Counted from the stretch's first letter, positions 20,101 to 30,977 are shown. The stretch: 64,000 nt of DNA from Bacteroidaceae bacterium (GCA_017647225.1 JAGCLA010000003.1:1-64000), one strand, 5' to 3'. Notes: a model not told the origin generated them from the letters alone. Program-made: numbers and translations.

Positions 20101-21677
20101 ATCAATTTTGATTTTGCCGAAGCCGACAGGTTCTTGTTCGACATGAGCGTGGCATAATTCTCTTTCAACAGCCTTGCACCGCTTGCGCCAAGAGTAGGCA
20201 TACTCAGTTCACGCTCCAACATTGATACAAACTCCTCAGGATTAACATTCGCTTCCCTTATCTCCTGAAGCTCCGAGTTTGACAATTTCAATCCGTCTTT
20301 TATCTTACCCGAATTATCCAGCTTTTGCGCAGCTCCTTTCGGACGCCAGTTGGCCAATCTCATTGTAATAAGCGTTGCCGTACTTTCACCAAAGTCGTTT
20401 ATCAGGTCTATCGGTTTTATTTCCACTCCGTGAATAAGTTTATCAACCTCGGCACCGGCTGTAAACACAGCCGATTCAGCCGACAGGACACCTGCAGATG
20501 AAAGTAGTTTCTTTCCGCCTGTCAGTCCTTTTGTCATTGATTTCAGCGCAGTGCCTGTAGCTCCTACAGCAGCACCCGTTGCAAAGCCTTTTGTAAAAGC
20601 TCCAGCAGCCTTGCCCACATCGACAGAGCCGTTGTATAGGATATCGTCTGCCACGCTGTTTGCGACATCATAACCACCGAGTGTAAGTCCCTGTGTCGCA
20701 GCACCTTGCATTATACGGTTCTTCAGACTACCCAGCACCACCTTACGTGCCACACCGTCTGCGAACTTTTTGCTGACAATCCTGTCCTTATAACGCGACA
20801 ACACGTTCGCAGAGATTTTCTCCATAGCCTTTGCCGTTCTTCCACCCACTATTGACGAAGACAAAGAACCAAGTCCCGAAAACACCGGCATATCGACAAG
20901 CAGACTGCCTACTCCGGCAGCAAAATTCTCAAAACGGTTGGCATCATAGTTTGCAAGACCTTCGCTTGCAATCAAGCGGTTGTTCTTTGACGCTTTGTCT
21001 GAATTCATACCGATGTTTCCCACTTTACCCATCAATGAATTGTCAAATGCCGAACGCATAATATATTCGGCACTGCTTTTAGGAGTACTTTCATCGATAT
21101 ACTCTTTAACAAGCTTTTCCCGCAATGAAGGCTTCACGAACTTATCGACATATTCTTTGGCATCATAGCCGCCGTACGAAGCAAGAGGTGCCACATTTTT
21201 CAATAATTCATCATCGTCAACACTTTTCATTGTTTCATCTACAACATTGAGAGGGTCATTCACACGCACCGAAGCCTTGTACGCATCAACAGGATTTGCA
21301 CCCGGCACCGCAGCATATCTCATATACTCCGAACGCTCCTTTTCTTTTGATGCCTCACGTTTTTTATCAAATGTTCCTTTCAACGAATTGTTGTAATAGT
21401 CACCGACCACACTGTCAAGCGCCTCACCCGACAGGGCATAATTCCTGCGATGACGTTCAGGAGTGTCAGTCGGCAACATATAGTTTGTAAATGACCTGTT
21501 AAAGCGTTTTTCCTGCAGATGAGGGTCGGTAGGAGTTGTCAGATAATCCAACTTCTCCGTTGTACGTTTTTTCATCTCGTCCATACCGTCTGACAACAAA
21601 ACGTTGTCGGACAAATGAAAAACGGATTCTGTACTCTTTTTCCGTTTTTTCTCATTATCACTGTTTTCGAATATCAT
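17166..21677 (-). CDS. Phage large polyvalent protein with zincin-type metallopeptidase domain
   Basis: Very long intact frame, 1503 residues. Residues about 250-420 are rich in Gly/Ala and hydrophobic residues (GAFTKGFATGAAVGATGTAL), like membrane-crossing parts of DNA-ejection proteins. Residues 850-925 match the zincin seen in phage polyvalent proteins: VYINLPNI, then HEVVGH (870-875) and a downstream TEEYLAH that could supply the third zinc ligand. Residues about 1118-1215 (TGWERGADGQWRREV ... SYPELASVPVRIV) match a domain common in such proteins. Family knowledge: these proteins are thought to be packaged and injected with phage DNA. The large size and the portal neighbour fit an internal virion protein. 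Starts at ATG 21677, overlapping the previous gene by 20 nt. Confidence 0.72.
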   Translation of the reverse strand: MIFENSDNEKKRKKSTESVFHLSDNVLLSDGMDEMKKRTTEKLDYLTTPTDPHLQEKRFNRSFTNYMLPTDTPERHRRNYALSGEALDSVVGDYYNNSLKGTFDKKREASKEKERSEYMRYAAVPGANPVDAYKASVRVNDPLNVVDETMKSVDDDELLKNVAPLASYGGYDAKEYVDKFVKPSLREKLVKEYIDESTPKSSAEYIMRSAFDNSLMGKVGNIGMNSDKASKNNRLIASEGLANYDANRFENFAAGVGSLLVDMPVFSGLGSLSSSIVGGRTAKAMEKISANVLSRYKDRIVSKKFADGVARKVVLGSLKNRIMQGAATQGLTLGGYDVANSVADDILYNGSVDVGKAAGAFTKGFATGAAVGATGTALKSMTKGLTGGKKLLSSAGVLSAESAVFTAGAEVDKLIHGVEIKPIDLINDFGESTATLITMRLANWRPKGAAQKLDNSGKIKDGLKLSNSELQEIREANVNPEEFVSMLERELSMPTLGASGARLLKENYATLMSNKNLSASAKSKLMYLMENKITSTPPLVFDYDVQKNVDGTWKVNVLDAGGGVVEKLHFPNAGNAKSYLLLRRGGYRKNRIAYYEKELSSATDSQNFLHETGLYANEKGVDADIIAEAMYKRARNEKLDNVEEFVIDEILERASRNESQISKRLADARRNIEEHYGLDKGTLSYAVDKRFVDCSAAENSALDAYESFVRSEYENSKKRNTPAPVSDVVGEYASNEDNRLREAEEYRRARELKHKEQGGNESVQKIRMEVLREIPENRPGYVWNASGRELKKETVEEFEKRGKEFSKKFGQDITFITDEHQLKRPDSNDADAVREYNNQLRATGWVHDGKVYINLPNIKDYAELESTIVHEVVGHVGLKKLFGRYMYDFIEDVYKTSDGSVRNGIEKMKDVYRGADMYAVTEEYLAHLVEKAYPNSQERNLLVKFKDFIKGMLVRKNIYKQKYRRVSEKDLESIMKAHCRYVINNRNASQHRSDVFSRFKSAQLDDAVYDNPQEYARKKTDMILNEEYMKWTPEKLRDAKYLVNYPFLPESTREKIVENTGMSDEALRKQSEMANYRFEGKKGAANYSKVYPDKPGRSLEDAEVYEKHGLSPWYIKRVTGWERGADGQWRREVAENLDIVRDYVYDALLDTKPELIPEYKKIKEKPLKEWSMRDKLVWEKIVREGKMDTKKVVLDEVVGDDDFFVSYPELASVPVRIVNDVKTPARYDSKNKVMLLDQNIFISPYGAEYLSSALQNLIQDYEGFGKGISLRLMSLEGRLANSYKEAQKSIALLDGVRKANPSFDNGEQIERAFYRQYGMDMDEFKRMFPTYDDYLFYKLTGKNYSFSGNVEANNVRKRFFMDDKTRRNVLAETTEAVPRSRQIVINELSDLEKYFNGPLDVINKYVRERYSDKPVNLHLLEQRLNNANLSPYELAELEKSLDRYTKALLRDMLNGKKEDKYGYEEFVKKFGRLSDEYEKVYREFYNKQLDKNSGKNNPSDLPN

Positions 21678-21951
21678 AATTTGTTTTTTTGTTTAGTTTT
21701 ACCGGTAAAATTTTAATTGCAATTCTCACAGCATGGCCACAGGGTCTGCAACCTTCGGGATTGGACAACAGCTCATATATCCTTGAAGACGAACCGTTAT
21801 ATAGAGCCGATTTCGGTTGTAGAAGATTGGCCAGGAAATCGACAAAGCCTTCAAGGTTTTCCCGTTGTACCCTTTTACGACAACGCATTTCCCTTTGGCG
21901 GAAAAGGTTATCCCAAAAGGGCGATTCTATATTTGAATAATGTTCATACAT
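21658..21951 (-). CDS. Small protein of the phage-derived block
   Basis: A 97-residue protein from ATG 21951 (MYEHYSNIESPFWDN...). The frame is open further upstream, but that part overlaps the end of the preceding gene out of frame; ATG 21951 begins 11 nt after that gene's stop. The C-terminal half contains GCRPCGH. Basic overall. I do not recognise the family. Position between an ejection-like protein and the polyvalent protein suggests a virion or assembly role. Confidence 0.6.
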   Translation of the reverse strand: MYEHYSNIESPFWDNLFRQREMRCRKRVQRENLEGFVDFLANLLQPKSALYNGSSSRIYELLSNPEGCRPCGHAVRIAIKILPVKLNKKTNYDIRKQ

Positions 21952-21961
21952 AAAATTCGCT

Positions 21962-22486
21962 TCATCTTTTTTCTTTACCCCAATTAGCTCCCAAAAGGGC
22001 ATTCTGCATAAGATTATACCCATTGGACGCAGCAGATTTCGCCATACGTTCATCAAGCGAAAGCTGTTGCATCTCTGCGTTTTTCAGCGCAAGATTGTTC
22101 TGTCTGTGCATCATGTCAAGATTCTGGTCCTGATTACTGTCGGCCACCGCAAGGTTGTTTATGACATTCTCCATTGTCCGTAACCCTTGCTCGTTGCGTG
22201 CAATGGATATTTCCGGTGTCGAGCCGGTTATTATTCCACGCGCACGTTCCTGCTCGTTGTTACGACGCAAAGTGTTCTCAACCCTTTTAATGGCAGCTTT
22301 AGAAGCCTTATCGTCCATGAAATTACCATAGTAATTTCTTCTGTACCAAGCATCTTCCTCGTTCTGCATAGTTCTTCTCAAATTACTCTGTTGTTTCTTC
22401 GACTTGGAAGAATCAACAATTCCCTTTACTGTGGAATAGAGGCCTAAGGCTCCGTTTATTCCACTCAAAATCATTGGTAGTGCCAT
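21962..22486 (-). CDS. Putative phage internal virion (DNA-ejection) protein
   Basis: A 174-residue protein from ATG 22486. The start MALPMILSGINGALGLYSTVKGIVDSSKSKKQQ, a short hydrophobic Gly/Ala segment, followed by a long Gln/Asn-rich and charged helical region (NNLAVADSNQDQNLDMMHRQNNLALKNAEMQ), resembles the T7 gp14-like class of internal virion proteins that cross the host envelope during DNA ejection. This is a shape-based call, not a recognised family. The frame is open 20 codons further up, without support. First minus-strand gene of the block, downstream of the inverted repeat at 22531-22583. Confidence 0.5.
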   Translation of the reverse strand: MALPMILSGINGALGLYSTVKGIVDSSKSKKQQSNLRRTMQNEEDAWYRRNYYGNFMDDKASKAAIKRVENTLRRNNEQERARGIITGSTPEISIARNEQGLRTMENVINNLAVADSNQDQNLDMMHRQNNLALKNAEMQQLSLDERMAKSAASNGYNLMQNALLGANWGKEKR

Positions 22487-22530
22487 ATTCTTTTTTTGAT
22501 GCAAAAGAAATGCAAAGAGGCTATCACAAA

Positions 22531-22583
22531 GTTGCTGTAATGACAAAAAGCGGTGATATTCGACTTTATGTCATTACAGCAAC
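22531..22583. repeat. 15-bp inverted repeat between divergent genes of the phage-derived block
   Basis: GTTGCTGTAATGACA (22531-22545) and its exact complement (22569-22583) enclose 23 nt; after one mismatch the stem can extend by AAAG/CTTT. It lies in the shared upstream region of the minus operon and the plus-strand gene at 22622. It may be an operator, an RNA hairpin in either leader, or a recombination site. Confidence 0.8.
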
Positions 22584-22621
22584 CTCGCAGAAGGGAATCC
22601 GTTATAATTTAGCGGATAAAC

Positions 22622-22867
22622 ATGTATAAAATGAAAAACAAAAAGAAATGTGTTACACTTGACGATGTACACAATGAGACACTCGCACTCTTTCATCGTC
22701 TTATCGGACGGCTCGAAAAACTCACATTGAATTGTGAAGACCCCGGTACAATAAACCAGGCACTCAAGACTACTGCAGATTTCCTTGTCAAACTGAACAA
22801 GGAGCGTGAGCAAGGCTGTGACGACATTGGCGCATTGCTGCAACAGACACTGCGAGGTATTGAATAG
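22622..22867 (+). CDS. Small helical protein, divergent gene of the phage-derived block
   Basis: An 81-residue protein (MYKMKNKKKCVTLDDVHNETL...) that looks fully helical, with heptad-like leucines (LIGRLEKLTL, TTADFLVKLNKERE). ATG 22622 or 22631 could be the start. I do not recognise it; small phage packaging or regulatory proteins can look like this. It faces the end of atpG, with a 20-nt gap, and no terminator is visible. Confidence 0.5.
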   Translation: MYKMKNKKKCVTLDDVHNETLALFHRLIGRLEKLTLNCEDPGTINQALKTTADFLVKLNKEREQGCDDIGALLQQTLRGIE

Positions 22868-22887
22868 AATATGTTGCGGTTAATGAA

Positions 22888-23748
22888 TTACCCGTTCAGT
22901 GAACCCGAAACGATATCGAGCAATTCGTTTGTAATAGCCTGCTGACGGCCTTTGTTATATTCAAGTGTAAGTTCAGCAATAAGGTCATCGGCATTGTCTG
23001 TTGCAATCTGCATAGCCACCATACGCGCAGCATGTTCAGCAACAGAAGAGTCCAACAATGCAGTATATAGACGCAGGAGAATGACCTTAGGAATAAGAGT
23101 CTGCAAGAGTTCCTCTTTTGTCGGCTCTATTATAAAATCGGTAGTATGCATTGCCGCGCCCGATGCAAGAAGCGAGGTATCGACAGGAAGATACTGTTCT
23201 CTTTGCGGAGTCTGCTTTGAGGCAGACTGAAAATGGGTATAGACAAGTTCTATCTTATCAATTTCACCTGAAATGAAACGCTGCATCAGTTCCTTGGCAA
23301 CGGTTGCGATTTCGGCATAGACCGGCGCACCGGCCTGTTGCAGGAGGGTGTCAATGGTTTTTACACCTTGCTTCTTAAAGAATTCATGCATTTTTTTGCC
23401 GACAGGCATAATCTCCACCTCTACCCCTTGTGAACAATATACGTCAACAACCTCTTTTGTCAGACGAATTATATTTGAATTGAAAGCGCCACAGAAGGTC
23501 GTGTCAGATGCAACGGGTATAAGAACAGCTTTTTTTACCTCACGTATGACATTGTATTCACTCTGCACCGGTGTATTGCCAAGGAATGAAGACAAAATGG
23601 TACTGAGTTTCTGCTCATAGGGACGCAAATTGTCTATAGCACCCTGTGTCCTGCGTAATTTTGCCGCAGACACGAGTTTCATGGCAGAAGTAATCTTCTG
23701 CGTACTCTTTACAGAGTGGATTCGTTGTTTTATATCCCTAAGGCTCAT
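22888..23748 (-). CDS. atpG: ATP synthase F1 subunit gamma
   Basis: Central rotor shaft of the F1 sector. Both conserved ends are present: SLRDIKQRIHSVKSTQKITSAMKLVSAAKLRR at the N terminus and the C-terminal helix DNADDLIAELTLEYNKGRQQAITNELLDIVSG. The 286-residue length is normal. Last gene of the atp operon, 5 nt after atpA. The phage-derived block begins just beyond it. Confidence 0.96.
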   Translation of the reverse strand: MSLRDIKQRIHSVKSTQKITSAMKLVSAAKLRRTQGAIDNLRPYEQKLSTILSSFLGNTPVQSEYNVIREVKKAVLIPVASDTTFCGAFNSNIIRLTKEVVDVYCSQGVEVEIMPVGKKMHEFFKKQGVKTIDTLLQQAGAPVYAEIATVAKELMQRFISGEIDKIELVYTHFQSASKQTPQREQYLPVDTSLLASGAAMHTTDFIIEPTKEELLQTLIPKVILLRLYTALLDSSVAEHAARMVAMQIATDNADDLIAELTLEYNKGRQQAITNELLDIVSGSLNG

Positions 23749-23753
23749 CTATA

Positions 23754-25331
23754 TCATTTCAATGTTACAACAATCTCACGGGCGCACTCCTCGATATTCT
23801 TCTCTATATCGTCATCAATAATTCCTTGCGACAGTTTTTCAAGAACAGATTCTTTATAACGTGAATGCATCTGCTCAAGGAAGAGTTTCTCAAATTCCTG
23901 TATGCGGCTGATTGGAATCTCCTGCAACAGGTTATTGATTCCGCAATATAGCACTGCGACCTGTTCTGCCACAGGCATAGGTGAATACTGCGACTGAACA
24001 AGCAGTTTATTTGTGCGTCGGCCTCGTTCTATAACCATCATGGTAACAGGGTCAACGTCACTGCCGAACTTTGCGAAAGCCTCGAGTTCGCGGTATTGCG
24101 CCTGGTCAATTTTTAACGTTCCCGCCACCTTTTTCATTGATTTTATCTGTGCCTTACCACCTACACGCGACACCGAAATACCGACATTTACAGCAGGACG
24201 GAATCCCTGATTGAAGAGGTCACTTTCAAGATATATCTGTCCGTCGGTAATAGATATCACGTTTGTCGGAATATAAGCTGACACGTCACCGGCCTGTGTT
24301 TCTATTATAGGCAAAGCGGTCAACGAGCCACCACCCTTTACCTTACCTACAAGGCTTGCAGGCAGGTCGTTCATACGTTCAGCAACATCGTTCTGATTTA
24401 TTATCTTGGCTGCACGTTCAAGAAGTCGCGAATGAAGATAGAAGACATCACCGGGGTATGCCTCACGTCCCGACGGGCGACGCAATATCAATGAAATCTC
24501 GCGATATGCCACAGCCTGTTTCGACAAGTCGTCATAAACGACAAGTGCATGACGGCCGGTATCGCGGAAATACTCACCTATGGCTGCACCTGCCATAGGT
24601 GCATAATACTGTAATGCCGCAGCATCAGACGCAGTAGCGGCAACAACAATTGTGTAGTCCATTGCACCGTGCTGACGCAATGTATTTACGATAGATGCGA
24701 CAGTAGAGCCTTTCTGTCCAATTGCAACATATATGCAATATACAGGCTCGCCCTTTTCGTAAGCGGCACGTTGATTGATTATAGTATCAATAGCGATAGC
24801 AGTCTTTCCTGTCTGACGGTCGCCAATGATAAGTTCACGCTGGCCACGTCCTATGGGAATCATCGAGTCGATAGATTTTATGCCTGTCTGCAACGGTTCA
24901 GTAACCGGCTGACGGAATATGACACCCGGAGCCTTTCGGTCAAGCGGCATCTCAAACCTTTCGCCTTCGATATCTCCCTTGCCGTCGAGCGGCTCACCAA
25001 GCGGAGTTATGACACGCCCCAACATGCCATCGCCTACATTGACAGAGGCAATGCGTCCTGTTCGCTTCGCTGTCATACCCTCTTTTATCTTATCGGTAGG
25101 TCCAAGAAGAATAGCTCCTACGTTGTCCTCTTCGAGGTTCATGACAACAGCCTTTATGCCATTGTCAAACTCAATGAGTTCCTCAGCCTCGGCATTGTAG
25201 AGTCCGTATATACGTACAACACCGTCGCTTACCTGAAGCACCGTACCGACCTCCTCATATTTGAGGTCACTCTTTATCCCTTTAAGCTTTTCAAGCAAGA
25301 CGCTTGAAATTTCACTTGGTTTTATATTCAT
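23754..25331 (-). CDS. atpA: ATP synthase F1 subunit alpha
   Basis: Non-catalytic nucleotide-binding subunit of the F1 hexamer, 525 residues. Walker [12 protein letters not shown], the visual cue [17 protein letters not shown], and the C-terminal [10 protein letters not shown] region are clear. Its start meets the end of atpH (one-base overlap). Confidence 0.97.
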   Translation of the reverse strand: MNIKPSEISSVLLEKLKGIKSDLKYEEVGTVLQVSDGVVRIYGLYNAEAEELIEFDNGIKAVVMNLEEDNVGAILLGPTDKIKEGMTAKRTGRIASVNVGDGMLGRVITPLGEPLDGKGDIEGERFEMPLDRKAPGVIFRQPVTEPLQTGIKSIDSMIPIGRGQRELIIGDRQTGKTAIAIDTIINQRAAYEKGEPVYCIYVAIGQKGSTVASIVNTLRQHGAMDYTIVVAATASDAAALQYYAPMAGAAIGEYFRDTGRHALVVYDDLSKQAVAYREISLILRRPSGREAYPGDVFYLHSRLLERAAKIINQNDVAERMNDLPASLVGKVKGGGSLTALPIIETQAGDVSAYIPTNVISITDGQIYLESDLFNQGFRPAVNVGISVSRVGGKAQIKSMKKVAGTLKIDQAQYRELEAFAKFGSDVDPVTMMVIERGRRTNKLLVQSQYSPMPVAEQVAVLYCGINNLLQEIPISRIQEFEKLFLEQMHSRYKESVLEKLSQGIIDDDIEKNIEECAREIVVTLK

Positions 25332-25879
25332 CAGACAAGTTTTCTGTTTTGTTCAACTAATCCGTTCCTTATATCACACAACTGTCTTCTGACACTTGCA
25401 TCAACACGAATGGAATCCGCTTTATAAATGAAACCGTCGATAATGGAGTCATCGACAACATTATTCAGTTCAACCTTTGCACCGCAAACCTCCCCTATGA
25501 GTTTTTCCACTTTCGTGCGTAAGGATTCGCTCATGGGCTTTGTTGTAGTAAAAGAAACAGAAAGGACGCCTTTAGCCTTACGATAAATGGTCATATAGGC
25601 ATGAGCAATGAAAAACAAGAGTTCCTCACGCTCTTCCTTTACTATGAGAGAGGCAAAACGCTCAAACACTTCACCACCATCAACGACCTCGCAGATAAGC
25701 CTTACACGCTCTTCGGCCGAGAGTATTGGAGCGCGGAGCAAAACCGGCAGTTCCTTGACCTTATCAATAGTATGCACCAGCTGTGACATATTTCCATATA
25801 TCACATCCTCGGCACCCTGCTCCATTGCATATTTCAACAAGGCGCGTGCATAACGCATTGATATTGTTCCTATATTCAT
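25331..25879 (-). CDS. atpH: ATP synthase F1 subunit delta
   Basis: Peripheral stator subunit linking F1 to the b subunits. The 182-residue protein has the usual start ([17 protein letters not shown]) and the C-terminal conserved segment [33 protein letters not shown]. It overlaps atpF by 4 nt (ATGA). Confidence 0.93.
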   Translation of the reverse strand: MNIGTISMRYARALLKYAMEQGAEDVIYGNMSQLVHTIDKVKELPVLLRAPILSAEERVRLICEVVDGGEVFERFASLIVKEEREELLFFIAHAYMTIYRKAKGVLSVSFTTTKPMSESLRTKVEKLIGEVCGAKVELNNVVDDSIIDGFIYKADSIRVDASVRRQLCDIRNGLVEQNRKLV

Positions 25880-26385
25880 TCTTGACTTTTATCGGTTGAA
25901 AAAGCCTCGTCAATCAACGTGTTCATATAATTGTCACGTTCTTTGTTATCGGCAAGTTCCTTACGTATTACTTTCTCTGCAATTGAAATTGACAATTCTG
26001 CGACCTGCGCACGTATGTCACGCAATGCCTCTTCTTTTTCCTGATTTATCTGTTCTCTTGCAACAGCAATAATCCTGCCGCTTTCCACTTCGGCCTTTTC
26101 CTGCGCCTCCTTGATGATATTTTCGCGCACAGCAACAGCTTCACGCAAAATCCTCACCTGCTCGGCATTTGCATTCTCAAGTATTTTCCTACTCTGTTCT
26201 TCAACACTTGCAAGTTTCTCATTGGCAGCCTTGGCGTTCAGCAAAGCATCATCAATGAATTTCTTGCGCTCATCAATCATTGATGTTATGACCGGGAAAC
26301 CGTATTTACGAAGTATAAAGAAGACTATTCCGAATGATATGAGCATCCAGAAGAGCAAACCGGTTTCGGGTAACAGAAATGACAT
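25876..26385 (-). CDS. atpF: ATP synthase F0 subunit b
   Basis: Stator stalk subunit, 169 residues: one N-terminal membrane helix (TGLLFWMLISFGIVFFILRKYGFPVI) and a long charged coiled coil (AANEKLASVEEQSRKILENANAEQVRILREAVAVREN). Order c-b-delta-alpha is normal. Confidence 0.94.
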   Translation of the reverse strand: MSFLLPETGLLFWMLISFGIVFFILRKYGFPVITSMIDERKKFIDDALLNAKAANEKLASVEEQSRKILENANAEQVRILREAVAVRENIIKEAQEKAEVESGRIIAVAREQINQEKEEALRDIRAQVAELSISIAEKVIRKELADNKERDNYMNTLIDEAFSTDKSQE

Positions 26386-26403
26386 CTGAAAAGTGGTTTA
26401 TGA

Positions 26404-26658
26404 TTAGACAAACAGTACAAGGAAACAAACTACCACAGCAAACATGGCAACACCCTCTATAAGAGCTGCAGCAAGCACCATACCTGAACGGATATCACTT
26501 GCTACCTCGGGCTGACGTGCCATTGATTCAAGAGCTGTAGAACCGATACGACTGATTCCCCATGATGCACCTATCACTGCAACACTTGCAGCAAATGCCG
26601 CTCCTACTTTAGCCAAGCTTGCGCCCATAGCGGCCTGAAGAAAAATTGTTAGAAACAT
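26404..26658 (-). CDS. atpE: ATP synthase F0 subunit c
   Basis: Proteolipid rotor-ring subunit, 84 residues, two membrane helices joined by the polar loop RQPEV. The ion-binding carboxylate is Glu in AALIEGVAMFA. The Gln and Glu-Ser/Thr residues of the sodium-binding signature are not seen, so a proton-driven ring is expected. Confidence 0.95.
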   Translation of the reverse strand: MFLTIFLQAAMGASLAKVGAAFAASVAVIGASWGISRIGSTALESMARQPEVASDIRSGMVLAAALIEGVAMFAVVVCFLVLFV

Positions 26659-26686
26659 AATTTTATATTTAAGGTTAATAATATTT

Positions 26687-27757
26687 TCAATGTTTGCTGT
26701 CGTGATGTTCCGGCTGTGACAGACCTATAAACACAGACGACAACATGGTAAACACGAATGCCTGAATAAATGCCACAAGGAATTCAAGGACATTCATGAA
26801 TATGGTAAAGACAACCGAAACAAAAGTCATTGCAGTGCCTATATATGTACTCACCGACATTGTGATGAATATTATACACACAAAAGCAAGGATTACGGTA
26901 TGTCCGGCAAGTATATTCGCAAAAAGACGTATTGTCAAAGCAAAAGGCTTGACAAAGACGCCGAACAATTCAATCAACGGCATCATAGGAACAGGGACTT
27001 TCAGGAACGACGGTACATCGGGCCAGAAAATCTCCTTATAGTATTCTTTATTGCCAAAGAAGTTCACAGCAATAAAAGTACACAATGCCAAGGCAAAGGT
27101 TACGGCAATGTTTCCTGTAACATTCGCACCACCCGGGAATATCGGCAACAACCCCATCAGGTTGCTCAGGAATATGAAAAAGAACGCTGTCAACAGATAA
27201 GGTGTGTATTTCTTATAGTTCTTGCCGACATTAGGCTTTATTATATCATCGACAACCATTGTTATAAGCACTTCCATAATACCCACAAAACCGCGTGGAG
27301 CACCATTTTCAGGCTTATGATGACGATACCAACGTGCCGTACAAAGCACTATGACAATGAGCAGCAAAGCATTCACAAATACAGAAAGGACTGTTTTGGT
27401 GATAGACAAGTCAAGCAAAGGACGACGCTCTGCCCCATTCTCATCAAGTTCAACAATTTTACCCTCATTGTCGCCAAGATAAGATATATAAAAACCCTTG
27501 TAATTATCCTCTTCGTGAAATACCGACGACGAGAAGAGTTCCCACCCCGTACGTGACGAATAAAGAATAACCGGCAGGCTTATGGAAACATGTTTTTCTC
27601 CAACGGTTGTTATATGCCATTCGTATGTATCCTTGACATGTTCAAAAATAATTTTCTTGACATCGACTTTTTCAGGCGCAGAGGATTTCTCCGCTGCTCC
27701 GGCATAACCCGAAAGTAACAGAAGAAACAGAACAAATATGTACCTTACACCTTTCAT
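26687..27757 (-). CDS. atpB: ATP synthase F0 subunit a
   Basis: Stator channel subunit. The 356 residues are longer than the roughly 270 of E. coli, because of a signal-peptide-like start (MKGVRYIFVLFLLLLSGYAGA) and about 100 residues of predicted periplasmic extension before the membrane domain, as known in Bacteroidetes. The essential Arg lies in LTIRLFANILAGHTVI. It is 28 nt upstream of atpE. Confidence 0.94.
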   Translation of the reverse strand: MKGVRYIFVLFLLLLSGYAGAAEKSSAPEKVDVKKIIFEHVKDTYEWHITTVGEKHVSISLPVILYSSRTGWELFSSSVFHEEDNYKGFYISYLGDNEGKIVELDENGAERRPLLDLSITKTVLSVFVNALLLIVIVLCTARWYRHHKPENGAPRGFVGIMEVLITMVVDDIIKPNVGKNYKKYTPYLLTAFFFIFLSNLMGLLPIFPGGANVTGNIAVTFALALCTFIAVNFFGNKEYYKEIFWPDVPSFLKVPVPMMPLIELFGVFVKPFALTIRLFANILAGHTVILAFVCIIFITMSVSTYIGTAMTFVSVVFTIFMNVLEFLVAFIQAFVFTMLSSVFIGLSQPEHHDSKH

Positions 27758-27791
27758 CGATTTTATATCTTATTTACACATGGTCAAGCGA

Positions 27792-28156
27792 CTATTGTAT
27801 ATTCTTTTTTCTCATATAAAGCAGAACTCCACACTCTGCAACAAGCAATACCATATAATATAGGAGAAAATATATCATAAGTTCCTTTGCTGAAGAACGC
27901 ATCACAAAAGCGAGAGCAAAAGCCACCACCATTGTAGTAAACATCTTGACGCCCTTGAATGCCATGAAATAATGCATGGGGTTACCTGATTTTTTGAATA
28001 TGGATATCGTCACCACATAGAACACCCAAAAATAGAGAGGTGCAACCCAGAAGAGTTGCGATATGCCGCCTTCCCAGAATAGCGAAACGACAAATTCCAC
28101 AGCTGCCACAAGCAGCAACATGGCAATACTGAAAACCGATATATATTTTATCTTGT

Positions 28157-28160
<4 letters not shown>
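27792..28160 (-). CDS. Small membrane protein of the atp operon (AtpI-like position)
   Basis: A 122-residue protein with about four membrane helices (ISVFSIAMLLLVAAVEFVVSLF, LFWVAPLYFWVFYVVTISIF, MFTTMVVAFALAFVM, LMIYFLLYYMVLLVAECGVLLYM). It sits between atpC and atpB, where Bacteroidetes carry an uncharacterised membrane protein. An assembly-factor role like AtpI is inferred from position only. Overlaps atpC by 4 nt. Confidence 0.75.
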
Positions 28161-30024
<1,864 letters not shown>

Positions 30025-30061
30025 TTAAAGAAAATATAAATGTTGTTGATAAATACATAAA

Positions 30062-30095
30062 AAATATGGTCGAAAATTTACTTTCGACCATATTT
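30062..30095. terminator. Hairpin terminator after the S24 repressor gene
   Basis: A 14-bp stem (30062-30075 with 30082-30095) and 6-nt loop lies just past the repressor stop codon and upstream of the atp promoter. On the minus strand it is followed by a TTTTATG stretch. Confidence 0.7.
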
Positions 30096-30110
30096 CCCGT
30101 TACAAACATA

Positions 30111-30743
30111 TTAAAAATACTGTATTCTTGAAACGACACGGAACATTGCACATATATCGGCCCTGTTGATAGGGAACGAAGGATAGTTGGGCGACACACA
30201 CCAGAGAAGTTCGGGATTATTCTCATCTATGTAGCAATGCTTAATCATTCGCGCATCATTTGTCACTATCATATATATGGCTTCGGGAGTAATCTTCTCA
30301 TGCGCCTCTACCCTAACCACGCCCACGACATCACCGGCAAACACCTCAGGCTCCATTGATGTACCCGATACAGGGAAATAGAACTTTGCATTCTGCGACG
30401 GCAGAGAGATGAAACCGCTTGCCTTTTCGTATGATGGGTCAAAAGAATCCCTCAAACCGGCACTAACGGGAAGATCATTGTAAAACGGAACAGAGGTAAA
30501 CTGCGAAACGACACTCTCTTCGCGCAACATTTCGTCCTCTCCCATTATGAGCCACGCTGGAGAAATCTCCGGGAAATTGTCAAGAATGGCATAGAGCAAT
30601 TCCATCGAAATTTTGCCATCTTCATTGACCTGACGGTTCAATGTTCGCTGGGGAATTTCAAATAATTTGCTGGCTTTGTTTACATTAAGGTTTTTGTATC
30701 TGAATACAGCAATTACCCTATCTTTTATATTATCCTTTTTCAT
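30111..30743 (-). CDS. LexA/CI-like repressor with S24 self-cleavage domain
   Basis: A 210-residue repressor. The N-terminal part (NVNKASKLFEIPQRTLNRQVNEDGKISMELLYAILDNFPEISPAWLI) is a helix-turn-helix of the phage CI type. The C-terminal part is an S24 peptidase fold: likely cleavage bond Ala95-Gly96 (LPVSAGL), nucleophile Ser129 in SGTSMEP, Lys168 in ARMIKHC. Such repressors cleave themselves when RecA is activated by DNA damage. It faces a small plus-strand operon across 234 nt with repeated TTGGYTA half-sites, so it probably represses itself and that operon. Not adjacent to other phage genes. Confidence 0.88.
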   Translation of the reverse strand: MKKDNIKDRVIAVFRYKNLNVNKASKLFEIPQRTLNRQVNEDGKISMELLYAILDNFPEISPAWLIMGEDEMLREESVVSQFTSVPFYNDLPVSAGLRDSFDPSYEKASGFISLPSQNAKFYFPVSGTSMEPEVFAGDVVGVVRVEAHEKITPEAIYMIVTNDARMIKHCYIDENNPELLWCVSPNYPSFPINRADICAMFRVVSRIQYF

Positions 30744-30770
30744 AAAAGAACCTGTTTACCAGTCATTAAT

Positions 30771-30880
30771 TAGACCAATTCTAAAATAGCATATTTTGGC
30801 TAATTTAACAACTCGGTTAAAAATTTTACAACTATATTTGTAGCCATAATTGGCTATTTTTAGTAAAAAAGCTACCAATT
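30771..30880. promoter_or_regulatory. Operator-like half-sites and divergent promoter of the S24 switch
   Basis: Plus-strand -7 box TATATTTG (30833-30840) is followed at once by the dyad TAGCCATAATTGGCTA (30841-30856), where a bound repressor would block initiation. Related half-sites are TTTTGGCTAA (around 30794-30803), AATTGGTCTA on minus (30771-30780) and AATTGGTAGC on minus (30871-30880). Together they give a loose consensus TTGGYTA with five copies in 110 nt. Confidence 0.6.
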
Positions 30881-30977
30881 TTGTTCATAAACGCATAAAA
30901 AAGCAGAACAAACCTGTGTTATGGACAAATATAGTACAATTTAGAAAAACACAAAAATTTCAAAAAAATCATTTACT

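Noticed and set aside
22531-22583. Invertible promoter (phase-variation switch)
   Set aside because: The spacer is only 23 nt and contains no promoter; known Bacteroidales invertible promoters are much longer. No recombinase gene is nearby.
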